Source: an uncultured Sphingomonadaceae bacterium
GTDB lineage: Bacteria; Pseudomonadota; Alphaproteobacteria; Sphingomonadales; Sphingomonadaceae
Assembly: GCA_947488625.1 (NCBI GenBank)
Contig: CANKZR010000002.1
Span: 310,001-374,000, forward strand
Length of the DNA: 64,000 nt
Reading direction: 5' to 3'
The position numbers were made by a program, and so were the translations under genes. Below are positions 9,283-19,370 of the stretch, piece by piece. The stretch's first letter is position 1; each line of letters begins with the position of its first letter. A model generated the notes under the pieces. That model was not told the DNA's origin. It saw nothing but the letters and a program-made list of their open reading frames with translations, and did no database searches.

Positions 9283-10317
9283 ATGAAGGCGACCCAGCGC
9301 GATTACGCGCAGGCTGTGCAGAAAGCGGGCAAGGCTCTGCGCATCTGCTTTTTCTGCGGCGCCGACGAGGCCGGGGCATCCGCTGCTGCAAAGAAGGTGA
9401 TCGCCACGCTGGACGAACCCGGCGAAAGGGTGGAGCTTTCGGGCCAGGATCTGAAATCCGACCCCTCCCGCCTGCTCGACGAGGCGCGCTCCAAATCGCT
9501 ATTCGGCGATTCCCGGCATATTTTCGCGCGTGTATCCGGAGAAGATGCGCACGAGGCGATCAAGACCTACTGCGAACTGGCGGACCGGGGCGACGCCGAC
9601 GGCGCGTGGCCGATCTTCATCGTCGCCACCTCCGCCAGCGACAAATCGCGCAGCGCCAAGCTGCTGATCAAACGCGGCGACGCGCTAGTGGCCATGTTCT
9701 ACCCGCCCGATCTGCGATCCGTCACCGCCGATGTGCGCGCCATGGCAGACGCGGCAGGCATGCGCCTCACCGGCAATCTTGCCGAGCGCATAGCCCATGC
9801 GGCAGGGATGGATGTGCGACTTGCGCAATCCGAGGTCGACAAGCTGGCGCTCTATCTCGATGCCTCACCGCAATCGCCCAAGCAGGCGAACCCGGACAAT
9901 TTCGACATGATCGGCGCTTCAACCGAAGAAGATGGTTTCATGCCACTGGTGAATGCAGCCCTGGGCGGTGAGGTGCGCAAATTGCCTGCCGAACTGCGGC
10001 GGATGCGAGAGATATCATTGAACCCGGTTGCCGTTACGCTGGCGCTGGAAAGGCGCGCGGCGCAACTGGCGCGGCTGGCGGCCAACCTGCGCCCCGGAGA
10101 CGAGATGCAGCAATTTCTGAAATCGCAGGGCGTCTTCTTCCGCGAACATCGCGAGGTCGGCGACCAGCTGCAGCGCTGGAGTGGCGGAAAGCTGGAGCGG
10201 CTCGTCCCGCGACTGACGCAGTTGCATCGTGCGCTTCTTGCAAACAGTCAGACGGCAGAGCTGATCCTGGCGCAGGAACTGACGCAGATCGCACGATACG
10301 CTGCTGCGCGACGCTAG
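9283..10317 (+). CDS. holA: DNA polymerase III subunit delta
   Basis: A 344-residue clamp-loader delta subunit, which opens the beta sliding clamp. The N-terminal FFCGADEAGASAAAKKVIATL resembles the degenerate nucleotide-binding start of HolA; DARSKSLFGDSRHIF, ADVRAMADAAGMRLT and the C-terminal collar-like helical domain are in the expected order, and length matches (about 340). Last gene of the leuS-lptE-holA run. Possible weak hairpins at 10331-10348 and 10351-10368 follow it, without T-runs. Confidence 0.93.
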   Translation: MKATQRDYAQAVQKAGKALRICFFCGADEAGASAAAKKVIATLDEPGERVELSGQDLKSDPSRLLDEARSKSLFGDSRHIFARVSGEDAHEAIKTYCELADRGDADGAWPIFIVATSASDKSRSAKLLIKRGDALVAMFYPPDLRSVTADVRAMADAAGMRLTGNLAERIAHAAGMDVRLAQSEVDKLALYLDASPQSPKQANPDNFDMIGASTEEDGFMPLVNAALGGEVRKLPAELRRMREISLNPVAVTLALERRAAQLARLAANLRPGDEMQQFLKSQGVFFREHREVGDQLQRWSGGKLERLVPRLTQLHRALLANSQTAELILAQELTQIARYAAARR

Positions 10318-10563
10318 ACCCTTCCACTTACCTGACTTCCTGCTCAGGACATTGCCGTAGGTGGCAATATCATTTCGGCGCGAGGTCGATCATCGGCGGG
10401 CAACACAGCAAGTATCCCCGCCCAGCATTTCAGAGCGTTCGGTTTGAGCGATAACTCGCACTTGCGAAACAAAAGCGGGTGGAGTTAAGGAACCTTTAGT
10501 CTAGGTAGTTTTTCGTAACGGTATGCTGCACGGGCCGCAGCCTTCAAAGGCGAGGGATTAAAG

Positions 10564-12036
10564 ATGGATCTGCGCCGCAGTGAGGCAGAGGCGGTCGTTA
10601 CCGAAACCGATCTTTCGGACGAGATTACCATTGGCACGGTCGACGAGGCAGCGCCTCGCAAATTGCCGATTGCGCCTGCGGACGGATTGGCCGGTTCGCT
10701 GGAGCGCAGGAGACTGCAGCTTTACCTTGTTCTCATTCTGGCTGACACGGCGATCCTGTTCGGCACCTTCTTCGGTGTTACTGCCCTTTACTATGGCAAT
10801 GCGCTAACGCGTTCACTGATCGAAAGCGGGCTGCTGCCGGCTTTCCTGCTGTTGCCGGTGTATCTCACCGTGGCGCTGTATAATGGAACCTACTCGCAAA
10901 CCGGGCTAACCGACACCAACAAGTCCTGCCTCCGCATGGTTGCAGCGTTGCTGATAGCCGCGGCGCTGGTGAACTTCATTGCCTTCTTTGCGAAGATGAA
11001 CGCCGAATTCTCGCGCGTGATCTTCACTGCAGGGGTCATCGGAACGGCCCTTTTGATGACGGCGATCCGTATTGCGATTTCGGTCTGGATTACAAGGAAC
11101 TGGGGGCCGAAGCCTGTTAACCAGCTGGTCATTCACGCCGGTGGCCCGCAGTTCAGGCTTCCCTTTGCCTATCATATCGAGGCGTCGAGGCATGGCTTGA
11201 CACCCGATATGGACGATCCGGCCCAGCAAGACCGTATCGCCAAGTATCTGCACAACATGGACGAGGTGATCGTCAGTTGTGACGAGGAATCTCGTTTCCT
11301 GTGGGCCGAGATGCTCAAGGGATCGGGCAGACACGGGGAAATTATCTCGGAGTTCTCCCGAAAGATCGGAGCATTGGGTGTCGTCCACCATGACGATGCC
11401 AATGTCAGCGCGATCCTGGTTTCATCGGGGCATCTGGGTATCCGCTCCCGCGCCCTGAAACGCCTGTTCGACATCTCGATCTCCATGGCGGCTCTGCTGG
11501 TGCTCAGCCCCGTGATGATTGTCGTGGCGATTGTCATCAAGCTGCACGATGGCGGGCCGGTTTTCTTCCGCCAGCGGCGGGTTGGCCGGGGCAACCGGTT
11601 CTTCAATATCTACAAGTTCCGTTCGATGCGGGAGTCCGATGCGGAAGGTGGTCGTTCAGCTGCAAAGGACGATGATCGCGTCACGCCGGTTGGTCGCTTC
11701 ATCCGCCGAACCAGTATCGACGAGCTTCCGCAGCTTCTTAACGTTGTCAAAGGCGATATGAGCCTTGTGGGTCCACGGCCCCATGCCCTGGGATCGAAGG
11801 CGGGCAGCAAGTTGTTCTGGCAAATCGATCGCAAGTACTGGCAGCGCCATGGTCTTCGGCCTGGCATCACAGGTCTGGCGCAAGTGCGCGGCTATCGCGG
11901 GGCCACCGACAAGGAAAGCGACCTTACGGACCGGCTAAAGGCGGATCTTGAATATCTCCAGGGCTGGAGTCTCTGGCGTGACGTGAAGATCCTGTTCGCC
12001 ACGGCCAGTGTGCTGGTTCACGACCGGGCATTCTAG
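10564..12036 (+). CDS. EPS-initiating polyprenyl-phosphate sugar transferase (SpsB/GelB/GumD-like)
   Basis: A 490-residue membrane enzyme that would move a sugar-1-phosphate, probably glucose, from UDP-sugar to undecaprenyl phosphate, the first step of exopolysaccharide repeat assembly. The N-terminal half has about four or five membrane segments between residues 50 and 190, then a soluble CoA-binding-like domain. The C-terminal bacterial sugar transferase domain is clear: [47 protein letters not shown] and [22 protein letters not shown] ribosome-binding site precedes the ATG. It opens the EPS region; a stem-loop follows at the convergent junction with fcl. The sugar specificity is inferred from sphingan homologues. 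Confidence 0.92.
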   Translation: MDLRRSEAEAVVTETDLSDEITIGTVDEAAPRKLPIAPADGLAGSLERRRLQLYLVLILADTAILFGTFFGVTALYYGNALTRSLIESGLLPAFLLLPVYLTVALYNGTYSQTGLTDTNKSCLRMVAALLIAAALVNFIAFFAKMNAEFSRVIFTAGVIGTALLMTAIRIAISVWITRNWGPKPVNQLVIHAGGPQFRLPFAYHIEASRHGLTPDMDDPAQQDRIAKYLHNMDEVIVSCDEESRFLWAEMLKGSGRHGEIISEFSRKIGALGVVHHDDANVSAILVSSGHLGIRSRALKRLFDISISMAALLVLSPVMIVVAIVIKLHDGGPVFFRQRRVGRGNRFFNIYKFRSMRESDAEGGRSAAKDDDRVTPVGRFIRRTSIDELPQLLNVVKGDMSLVGPRPHALGSKAGSKLFWQIDRKYWQRHGLRPGITGLAQVRGYRGATDKESDLTDRLKADLEYLQGWSLWRDVKILFATASVLVHDRAF

Positions 12037-12044
12037 GGTGGTCC

Positions 12045-12067
12045 GGCAAGCGACTTTATCGCTTGCC
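12045..12067. terminator. Hairpin between convergent genes
   Basis: A perfect 9-bp stem GGCAAGCGA / TCGCTTGCC (12045-12053 with 12059-12067) and a CTTTA loop, overlapping the fcl stop codon. Neither side has a strong T-run, so it may be a weak or Rho-assisted bidirectional terminator. Confidence 0.5.
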
Positions 12068-12994
12068 CTCGCCATTCAGAAAGGCGCGGTATGCGTCGGC
12101 TATGCCTTCGCGCAGAGCGATTTTCGGTTTCCAGCCCATGGCTGCAATCTTGTCGCCGCTCATCAACTTGCGTGGCGTGCCGTCGGGCTTGGTAACATCC
12201 GTCGTAATCGTGCCCTCAAAGCCCACGACCTCGCAGACCATTTCGGCAAGGTCGATGATCGGGATATCGATACCTGAGCCAAGGTTTACGTGCTCTTCGC
12301 CGGAATATTCCTTCAACAGGAACACGCACCCGTCGGCAAGATCATCGACGTGCAGGAATTCCCGACGGGGCGAACCCGTTCCCCAGATCTCGATCGAAGC
12401 TGCACCTGTTTCCCGTGCCTCATGCGCTTTGCGGATAAGGGCGGGAAGCACATGGCTGCTTTGCAGATCGAAATTGTCGCCCGGACCATAGAGGTTGGTC
12501 GGCATGGCGCTGATGTAGTCGCAGCCGTGTTGCCGCCTGTATGCCTGGCACAGCTTGATGCCGGCAATCTTGGCCACCGCATACCATTCGTTGGTCGGTT
12601 CGAGGGGCCCTGTAAGCAATGCATCTTCCGGAATGGGCTGCGGGGCCATCTTGGGGTAAATGCATGACGAGCCCAGAAACAGCAGCTTCTCCACGTTGTT
12701 GCGGAAGGCGGCTTCGATCAGGTTCGCCTCTATCATCAGGTTATCGTAGAGAAAATCGGCCGGGTAGCTATCGTTGGCCATGATGCCGCCAACCTTGGCT
12801 GCAGCCACCACCACCGCATCGGGCCGGTTGGCCGCATACCAATCGCGCACCGCAGCCTGATCGCGCAAGTCGACACTGCGATCAGCAGTGAGGACTTCGC
12901 AACCCTCCCCTTCGAGCCGCCGCACGATTGCCGATCCGACCATGCCCTTGTGCCCTGCGACATAAACGCACTTGCCAGCCAGATCGTAAGCCAT
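12056..12994 (-). CDS. fcl: GDP-L-fucose synthase
   Basis: A 312-residue extended SDR that converts GDP-4-keto-6-deoxymannose to GDP-L-fucose by 3,5-epimerisation and NADPH reduction. Seen: Rossmann loop GHKGMVG (14-20), LGSSCIYPK with the catalytic Ser near 109, catalytic Tyr138 and Lys142 (EWYAVAK), and the family motif [13 protein letters not shown]. The ATG overlaps the gmd stop by one base (TGATG), so the pair is translationally coupled. Together they supply activated fucose, consistent with the putative fucosyltransferase at 20441. Confidence 0.95.
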   Translation of the reverse strand: MAYDLAGKCVYVAGHKGMVGSAIVRRLEGEGCEVLTADRSVDLRDQAAVRDWYAANRPDAVVVAAAKVGGIMANDSYPADFLYDNLMIEANLIEAAFRNNVEKLLFLGSSCIYPKMAPQPIPEDALLTGPLEPTNEWYAVAKIAGIKLCQAYRRQHGCDYISAMPTNLYGPGDNFDLQSSHVLPALIRKAHEARETGAASIEIWGTGSPRREFLHVDDLADGCVFLLKEYSGEEHVNLGSGIDIPIIDLAEMVCEVVGFEGTITTDVTKPDGTPRKLMSGDKIAAMGWKPKIALREGIADAYRAFLNGEGKR

Positions 12995-14055
12995 CAGTCG
13001 AAACCCGCGATCGGTTCTGCTTTCATCACCTCAAGGTCGGCAAGCACCATTTCACGTGCCAGTTCGCGCGGCGAGGTTTCATGCGTCCACCCGAGTTTTT
13101 CCTGCGCCTTGGTGGGATCGCCCAGCAGCAATTCGACCTCGGTCGGGCGAAAATAGCGCGGATCGACCTCCACGAGGCAGCGTCCGTCGCTTTTCGCGTA
13201 GCCTTTCTCGTCCACACCTTCGCCGCGAAATTCGAGAGGAATTCCGGCATCCTCGAACGCCCACAGAACGAAATCGCGAACATGGGTCGTCAGGCCGGTG
13301 GCCAGCACGTAATCGTCCGGCTCGTCCTGTTGCATCATCAGCCACATTCCGCGCACGTATTCACGCGCATGACCCCAGTCGCGCTGAGCATCAAGGTTGC
13401 CGAGATAAAGCTTTTCCTGCCTGTTGAGCGCGATGGCAGCAGCAGCGCGGGTGATCTTGCGGGTTACGAATGTCTCGCCGCGCAATGGGCTTTCATGATT
13501 GAACAAGATGCCATTGCTCGCGTGTATCCCGTAGGCTTCGCGGTAGTTCACCGTGATCCAGTAGCCATATAGCTTGGCAGCGGCATAGGGGCTGCGCGGA
13601 TAGAAAGGCGTCGTTTCGCTTTGCGGAACTTCCTGCACCAGCCCGTAAAGCTCTGACGTCGAAGCCTGGTAGAAACGCGTCTTTGTTTCCAGACCGAGGA
13701 TACGGATGGCTTCCAGCAGGCGCAAGGTGCCTATAGCATCGGCATTTGCCGTATATTCCGGTGTCTCGAAGCTGACGGCCACATGGCTTTGCGCAGCGAG
13801 GTTGTAGATTTCGTCGGGCTGCACTTCCTGCACGATACGGATCAGGTTGGTGCTGTCGGTCAGGTCTCCGTAATGGAGGTGGAACCGTTGGTTATCGACG
13901 TGCGGATCCTGGTATATGTCCTCGATCCGACCGGTGTTGAAGCTGGATGAGCGGCGTTTGACCCCATGCACTTCATAACCCTTGGCGAGCAGCAGATGCG
14001 CAAGGTACGCGCCGTCTTGTCCTGTAACGCCAGTAATGAGCGCAGTTTTTGCCAT
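12994..14055 (-). CDS. gmd: GDP-mannose 4,6-dehydratase
   Basis: A 353-residue extended SDR making GDP-4-keto-6-deoxymannose from GDP-mannose, the first step to GDP-fucose (or GDP-rhamnose). Seen: GVTGQDG at 9-15, catalytic Thr133/Glu135 in TSELYG, Tyr157 and Lys161 ([10 protein letters not shown]), and the GMD motif [15 protein letters not shown]. Length is standard. No gene for making GDP-mannose itself is in the window. First gene of a two-gene minus-strand operon with fcl. Confidence 0.96.
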   Translation of the reverse strand: MAKTALITGVTGQDGAYLAHLLLAKGYEVHGVKRRSSSFNTGRIEDIYQDPHVDNQRFHLHYGDLTDSTNLIRIVQEVQPDEIYNLAAQSHVAVSFETPEYTANADAIGTLRLLEAIRILGLETKTRFYQASTSELYGLVQEVPQSETTPFYPRSPYAAAKLYGYWITVNYREAYGIHASNGILFNHESPLRGETFVTRKITRAAAAIALNRQEKLYLGNLDAQRDWGHAREYVRGMWLMMQQDEPDDYVLATGLTTHVRDFVLWAFEDAGIPLEFRGEGVDEKGYAKSDGRCLVEVDPRYFRPTEVELLLGDPTKAQEKLGWTHETSPRELAREMVLADLEVMKAEPIAGFD

Positions 14056-14182
14056 AATTATTCATCCAATTCGGTCTGACGGCTGGTGTCGCCTCGTGGA
14101 AAACGCGTAGCCAACAAGAGGCTGGCGTCAATGGTTTCTTTCGCAGTGCACAATCAAGCGACTGGCACACTGGGCGCAAGGC

Positions 14183-15241
14183 CTAGGCTCCGAACTTTTC
14201 AGGCAAAGGCCGAGATCCGTCTTCGCTCAGGATAAGCTCCAGCCGCTCGGCGAGCTTCGTGTAATCGGTCGTCATCGGGCGGGGCATATATTCAGCGCAG
14301 CTTGCCAGAGCCTGCTTCAGGGACTCCTCGTCATGCGCCACAAACAGCAGGCCGCGTTGGCGAAAGCTCTCCGCAATTTCTGCCTGGTGATTGTCGTAAT
14401 GCTCGCCACGTTCGAAAATTCTTGGAATGACGATAACGCAGCAATGCTTGCGCAAGGCCGTCAGGATAGAGCCGGTGCCGCCATGACAAATCACCACGCT
14501 CGCTTTTTCGAGGTATTCCTGAACCCGGCCGAAGGGAAGGGTCGCCACGATCTCGGTGGTGTCGGCGCTTTCCTCCAGGGCGGCGGGAATTTCGGCATCC
14601 TCACCAACCTGCAGTACGAGTTTCTGCCGGATCGACCCGTCCGCTTTGGCTTGAAGAACGAGCTGCGTCAGGCGGGGAAACGGCAAGGTCGCCCCTACGG
14701 TTGCGAAGATCAGATCAGTCTTGTCGGGGCGGGGCGTATCGAGTTCGCGAAGCGGATTGAACACCTCCGCATTCTTCCATTTTCGCCCCGCGGCCTCGCT
14801 TTGGGAAAAACGGTGGTGAGCGAACCGGCCCGCCAGCCGTGCGAACGCACTCGGGCTGTCGAACCTAGCGAAACTGTCGATCAGGATGACTCGCGCACCC
14901 AGCAGTCGGCCCCATAAGACTATGAAGAGTTGGGAGCCAGCTCCGGTCGTTATGATGTAGTCGGGGCGTCGGCGCCACATGATGGCAAGAGATTGCCAGG
15001 CGCTGCGCCATGCTTGTGCCAGCATGCGAAACGGGGAGCCCAGTCGCGCCTGGCCCAACGCGAAATGCGGGACGAATTGCGTATCTTCGGTCTCAGCAAT
15101 CGAGCGACCGAGCGCCGTATCCTCCGTCACGAAAAAGTGGTCGTATCGCGACCAGAATTTTTCAAGATCAAGCAACTGTCGGATATGGCCGCCACCCGAT
15201 GCTGCGAGACAGACGACTGGACTGGATGCGTTTGTATTCAT
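14183..15241 (-). CDS. Fused PssD/PssE-like (Alg14-Alg13-type) glycosyltransferase
   Basis: A 352-residue protein from the ATG at 15241 (a longer frame begins at 15310). The N-terminal half carries the Alg14/PssD-type membrane-associated part (CLAASGGGHIRQLLDLEKFW; TTGAGSQLFIVLWGRLLGARVILIDSFAR). The C-terminal half carries the Alg13/PssE-type GT28 catalytic domain (FATVGATLPFPRLTQLVL; VICHGGTGSILTALRKHCCV). In rhizobia PssD and PssE are separate and act together as a glucuronosyltransferase; in sphingan producers a single fused protein adds the second sugar. So glucuronate transfer to lipid-linked glucose is the likely job, by family inference. It is a single gene between the gmd-fcl pair and a membrane-protein gene. 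Confidence 0.85.
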   Translation of the reverse strand: MNTNASSPVVCLAASGGGHIRQLLDLEKFWSRYDHFFVTEDTALGRSIAETEDTQFVPHFALGQARLGSPFRMLAQAWRSAWQSLAIMWRRRPDYIITTGAGSQLFIVLWGRLLGARVILIDSFARFDSPSAFARLAGRFAHHRFSQSEAAGRKWKNAEVFNPLRELDTPRPDKTDLIFATVGATLPFPRLTQLVLQAKADGSIRQKLVLQVGEDAEIPAALEESADTTEIVATLPFGRVQEYLEKASVVICHGGTGSILTALRKHCCVIVIPRIFERGEHYDNHQAEIAESFRQRGLLFVAHDEESLKQALASCAEYMPRPMTTDYTKLAERLELILSEDGSRPLPEKFGA

Positions 15242-15357
15242 GTGCGTTGAATTCGCCTTTTCGCGTTCAGAACCGAAGAAAGGTGCATCTCGGACTGACG
15301 TGTTAAACACCGAACCGATCTGGATTGGGTCGAATTTTCTGGTTTGTGTTCAAGGGA

Positions 15358-15903
15358 TCAAGGCCGCGCTTTCACGATCCGCATGTACAGAACGGCGGCG
15401 ACGCAGATCAGGCAGCTGAGCCCTACATCGGCGAACCAATTGAGCTTCAAAGGACCGTAAAGAAGCGCATCGATAGCGTGAAGGGAAATCATGCGAAGGG
15501 CGATCAGGAAAAGCATCGCGGCACCGCATATCAGCGCAAGCGCCACCGCTATGTTCCGGCGCCCCTGTATGCGCCTGCCCACGCGGTAGATCCAGGCCAA
15601 ACCGATCGAGAATGCAATCGCGATCACGGCAGCTGCCATGGGCCGCTGGAAATCGCGGCGGTTGTCGTAGCTTGCATCAGCGCGCAAGGCGGCCCTCAGG
15701 TTGTCCCGCATCAGCTCTTCTGCATCCAGTAACCGCGATATGATGAGCAGGCAGAACAGAAGACACAGAATTATCCAGCTGCGTGAATGCCAGGCCTGCT
15801 GGGCATTCGACTTTCCCACGGCCGCCGCAGCACCAGTTGCGATCATCACGAGAACATACAGGAAGGTGACCATCAGACTGAGCGATGATATGGCAGTATT
15901 CAC
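15358..15903 (-). CDS. Membrane protein of unknown function
   Basis: A 181-residue protein with four predicted transmembrane segments (about 8-29, 43-60, 90-108 and 117-140) plus a possible fifth near 158-176, starting at GTG 15903 behind a GGAAGGGA ribosome-binding site. I do not recognise the family. It ends 116 bases before the PssDE-like gene on the same strand and is divergent from the Wzc-type kinase, so an EPS-related membrane role is plausible but unproven. Confidence 0.65.
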   Translation of the reverse strand: MNTAISSLSLMVTFLYVLVMIATGAAAAVGKSNAQQAWHSRSWIILCLLFCLLIISRLLDAEELMRDNLRAALRADASYDNRRDFQRPMAAAVIAIAFSIGLAWIYRVGRRIQGRRNIAVALALICGAAMLFLIALRMISLHAIDALLYGPLKLNWFADVGLSCLICVAAVLYMRIVKARP

Positions 15904-16248
15904 CTAGATAGTCCCTTCCTCCGCACGACCGATTGCGCACTCTTCCTGCCGATAGTGCCGAGAGCATGCAGGACGCAATCGTGCTTGCGCAAATTGCTGT
16001 TTTACCGCGAAAGTTACAGTGGTCTGGACAGTGACGCGAGGTGAGTTGCGGCGCCGGGCCCAGAGGGCGTGATCCAGCAACATGTTGCGTTGCGGTAACC
16101 GAGTGTATATGCGCATTTCTAACTAGTCGTAAAGCAAGGCGAAGTGGTCCTTTATTGAGCAAATTGCACGCTCAATTCTGCCAGCCGGGATTCGCAGACA
16201 CCTTTTGCAACCAAGCGACCTCGTGCTGAAGGTTTGACGGTCTAAAAA
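15904..16248. promoter_or_regulatory. Divergent regulatory region upstream of the Wzc-type gene (345 bp)
   Basis: No coding sequence is convincing here. It holds a 10-bp palindrome CAACATGTTG (16078-16087) and a perfect inverted repeat ATTGAGC-N9-GCTCAAT (16154-16160 with 16170-16176), 72 bases before the wzc ATG. The second could be an operator or a leader hairpin. I see no confident -10/-35 pair. Confidence 0.4.
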
Positions 16249-18456
16249 ATGAACGAACGCTCTATAGTTTCCTCGGAGCCCGAGCCTCAGGGTAATTGGC
16301 TTGATAACTTCATGCCGAACAACCAGGTCGGGCATCATGAGCCGCGGCAGCAGTTCGTCGACATTGCTACTCTTCGCGGAATACTGTTTCGCCAGCGTTG
16401 GCTGATTGCAGGAGTGATTGCCGCAGCGGTGATCGCAGGTCTGGTCATCACGTTGTTGGCAACGCCATTGTACGTAGCCCGCTCCAGCGTGCAGATAGAG
16501 CCCTACGGTGCTGCTATTGTCGAGGGATCGGAACTGGATGGCTTCGTGCCTCCGAACCAGATCGACAGCTACCTTTCTACCCAGATGGCTGTCATCACCA
16601 GTCGCAGTCTGGCGCGGAAAGTCGCGGAAGATCTCGATCTGGCGCAGCGTGATGGCTTTCTGGCAGATGGTGCTGAAGGTGCCGCAAACGCCGGCAATCA
16701 GGCCGCGCAGAACGCCCGGCTGGAGGCTGCGACGAACAGGCTTGAGAATTCGGTATTGGCAGAAGTGCCGATGGAAAACTGGATCATCGAGATCGGCTAT
16801 CGGTCTGAGGATCCGGCCTTCGCCGCAGAAGTGGCTAATGCCTATGCGGACGCTTACGCCCGATTGGAAACAGAAGGTTCGCTCAGCGACAATGAATACG
16901 CGCGCGATTACTTGCGCGAACAGATCGATACCGTTCGACAGGAAATGCAGAAAGCCGAGCAAAAGGCCAATCAGTACGCTAGGGCCAATGGCATTGTCGT
17001 GGCACCGGTAAGCCTGGGAGACGGGGCGAGCGTCGGCACCACGATTACCGCGGCCAACCTGGGCGATATCAATGCGCGGGTTTCTGCGGCGCAAGCAGCC
17101 AGGATTGAGGCCGAGCAACGCTGGCGCTCCATCCAGGGTCTGCCCGCGACGCAGCTTGTAGAAGTGCAATCCAATGCCCTTCTGCAATCCCTTATTGCGG
17201 AAAGAGCAGCAAAGCAGACTGAACTTACGGAGAAGCGACAGCGATTGCTGGATACGCATCCGGACATCATCAGCCTGAACGCGCAGCTTGAAACGCTGAA
17301 CAATCAGATCAGCAGAACAACTTCCGACATCAAGTCGGCCGTCCGCAACGACTATGTAGTGGCGCGCAATCAGGAGCAGGCGCTGAAATCGCAGCTCAAT
17401 TCATCCAAGGGCGAAAGTCTGGAAGAGCAGGATCTTCGCGTCGAGTATGGAGCGCTGTACGGTGAGGCAGAGGCTCTGCGCACGCAGCTGGATGCTCTCC
17501 TCACCCGGTTCAACCAGCTCAACACGGCCAGTGATGTTGAAAGCACGTCGGTAAGGCTGCTCGACTACGCGACCGTGCCCCAGTCACCCGTATCTCCAAG
17601 CCTCCCGCGCAATCTCGGGCTCGCCCTTGTTTTCGGCATTGCACTGGCAGGCGGCCTTGCTGTCCTGCGCGAATCGCTGGATAACAAGATCCGTTCGCTC
17701 GAAGATGTCGAGCAGCGCGTCGGCATTCGTCTGCTTGGCCATACGCCAAACCTTGCCGAGAACGATATCGAGTACGACAGTACGAACAAGTTCAGCCCGT
17801 TGATCGAAGCCTACGCGTCGATCCACGCCGCGATGGATTACCTGATCCCGCGCGGAAACGCGGTCGTCCAGTTGACGAGTAGCCAGGCAACCGAAGGCAA
17901 GTCCACGACGGCAATAATATTGGCGGAGCTTTTTGCAGGTTCCGGTCGCAAGACTCTTTTGATCGATGGAGACCTTCGGCGCCCGTCAATCGCCTCGCTT
18001 ATGGATGTAAAGAAGCCCCGGTCCGGACTGGTGGAAGTTCTGGAGGGGCAAAGCACCCTGGAATCCGCGTTGCTCAAGGGCGCACACTATAATCTGGATG
18101 TCATTCCGATTTCCAAGAAACCCACGAACCCGTCGGAGGTCATTGGCTCTGCACAATTCCGGGAATTCCTCGAGGCCTGTCGGCAGAACTACTCGATGGT
18201 CATCATCGATTCCGCGCCCGTTCTTGGTTTGGCAGATGCGCCGATGATATCGCGCATGGTCGATGGTACGGTCTTCGTCATGGCGGCGAATGAAGTTAAC
18301 TTCGGCCAGATAAAGAATGCCAAACGCCGGCTGGAAAGTAGCGGCGGAAAGGTCATAGGCGGTATCCTTACGAAGTATCGCGCGCTGGAAGCAGGCGAGT
18401 CCTATGGCTACCAGTATGCGTACTACAAATACGACAGCAGTTCGAAGGACAGCTGA
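16249..18456 (+). CDS. Polysaccharide co-polymerase / tyrosine autokinase (Wzc type)
   Basis: A 735-residue inner-membrane protein that controls chain length and export of EPS. The N-terminal Wzz domain has TM1 at about 51-71, a long periplasmic coiled-coil-rich part (about 80-440), and TM2 at about 450-470. A cytoplasmic BY-kinase domain follows, with Walker A ATEGKST near 546-553, Walker A' LLIDGDLRRP and Walker B IIDSAPVLGLADAP near 652. The tail carries six tyrosines in a ten-residue cluster (YGYQYAYYKY), the usual autophosphorylation site. Kinase and Wzz parts are fused, as in Wzc of proteobacteria; in sphingan clusters they are often split (GelC/GelE). Its outer-membrane partner is probably the lipoprotein at 54544. 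Confidence 0.95.
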   Translation: MNERSIVSSEPEPQGNWLDNFMPNNQVGHHEPRQQFVDIATLRGILFRQRWLIAGVIAAAVIAGLVITLLATPLYVARSSVQIEPYGAAIVEGSELDGFVPPNQIDSYLSTQMAVITSRSLARKVAEDLDLAQRDGFLADGAEGAANAGNQAAQNARLEAATNRLENSVLAEVPMENWIIEIGYRSEDPAFAAEVANAYADAYARLETEGSLSDNEYARDYLREQIDTVRQEMQKAEQKANQYARANGIVVAPVSLGDGASVGTTITAANLGDINARVSAAQAARIEAEQRWRSIQGLPATQLVEVQSNALLQSLIAERAAKQTELTEKRQRLLDTHPDIISLNAQLETLNNQISRTTSDIKSAVRNDYVVARNQEQALKSQLNSSKGESLEEQDLRVEYGALYGEAEALRTQLDALLTRFNQLNTASDVESTSVRLLDYATVPQSPVSPSLPRNLGLALVFGIALAGGLAVLRESLDNKIRSLEDVEQRVGIRLLGHTPNLAENDIEYDSTNKFSPLIEAYASIHAAMDYLIPRGNAVVQLTSSQATEGKSTTAIILAELFAGSGRKTLLIDGDLRRPSIASLMDVKKPRSGLVEVLEGQSTLESALLKGAHYNLDVIPISKKPTNPSEVIGSAQFREFLEACRQNYSMVIIDSAPVLGLADAPMISRMVDGTVFVMAANEVNFGQIKNAKRRLESSGGKVIGGILTKYRALEAGESYGYQYAYYKYDSSSKDS

Positions 18457-18494
18457 GAAGCGCTAGCTGCAGTTTTTGGACGGGAGTTTCGGCC

Positions 18495-19370
18495 ATCACC
18501 GATCTGACCGAATTTACAGTCATAATTCCCGCCCACAACGAAGAGGCAGTAATCCGCAGGTGCCTTGACACATTGCTGGCCGGAGCACCGAAAGATCATG
18601 CAACGCAGGTCATCGTTGCGGCCAACGGTTGTTCCGATCGCACTGTAGAGATCGCCCGTGAAGCTGCGCCCAAGGCGCTGGTACTGGATATCGCCGAAGG
18701 CTCGAAGCCGCGCGCCATGAATCAGGCAAGTGCACAGGCAAAATTCCATCCGCGCATCTATCTCGATGCCGATGTGCAATGCGATTACAACTCGGCGTTG
18801 GCGCTCGCCACCGAACTGCGCAAACCTGGTGTCATGGCTGCTTCCCCTGCGATCAAGGTGGATCTGTCGCGTTCCAACCGCTTCATCAATTCCTATTACC
18901 GGGTCTGGACGACGCAGCCCTACGTCACCAACAAGATGGTGGGTTCTGGCTGCTACGGCCTGTCGCGCGAGGCGAGCGAGAGGATCGGGCCATTCCCGAT
19001 AATCATCGGTGACGACATCTGGGTGCATTCACGCTTCAGCGAAGATGAGCGTCGCAATGTATCACGCGATGAGGACGGTCGTGAGGTATTCTTCGTCGTG
19101 TCTCCCCCCCGGACTGCAACCGACCAGATTCGCGTCGAAACCCGTCGGCGCCTCGGCAATCAGGAACTGCTGCGGCTTCATCCCAGCCCGCACTATTCGG
19201 GTTCGAACAAGGCGACAGATTTGCCGCGCGCCCTGAAGAACGGGGCAAGCGTGCTCGATATCGTCATCTACCTGGGGATCAAGGTACTTGCTCGCCTGCG
19301 GATCGAAATCGTCAAGCGGCGACGCAAGACGATAGTCTGGGAGCGCGATACCGCGGCGAGAGAAGCATGA
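18495..19370 (+). CDS. GT2 family glycosyltransferase with apparent ATC start
   Basis: About 291 residues of GT-A-fold glycosyltransferase, with EFTVIIPAHNEEAVIRRCLD at the N-terminus, the DxD-type motif YLDADVQCDY, and a basic C-terminal tail that may contact the membrane. The conserved N-terminus demands a start near 18495-18505, but the frame has no ATG, GTG or TTG there; the first is a TTG at 18573, which would delete the nucleotide-binding strand. ATC at 18495 has a GGGAG ribosome-binding site at 18482-18486 with 8-base spacing. I therefore call ATC the start, or a mutated/misread ATG. The gene follows wzc by 38 bases and its stop overlaps the next gene (ATGA). Acceptor and donor unknown. 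Confidence 0.8.
   Translation: MTDLTEFTVIIPAHNEEAVIRRCLDTLLAGAPKDHATQVIVAANGCSDRTVEIAREAAPKALVLDIAEGSKPRAMNQASAQAKFHPRIYLDADVQCDYNSALALATELRKPGVMAASPAIKVDLSRSNRFINSYYRVWTTQPYVTNKMVGSGCYGLSREASERIGPFPIIIGDDIWVHSRFSEDERRNVSRDEDGREVFFVVSPPRTATDQIRVETRRRLGNQELLRLHPSPHYSGSNKATDLPRALKNGASVLDIVIYLGIKVLARLRIEIVKRRRKTIVWERDTAAREA

Noticed and set aside
18573-19370. GT2 gene starting at TTG 18573
   Set aside because: It would delete the conserved nucleotide-binding strand that is clearly encoded upstream in the same frame.
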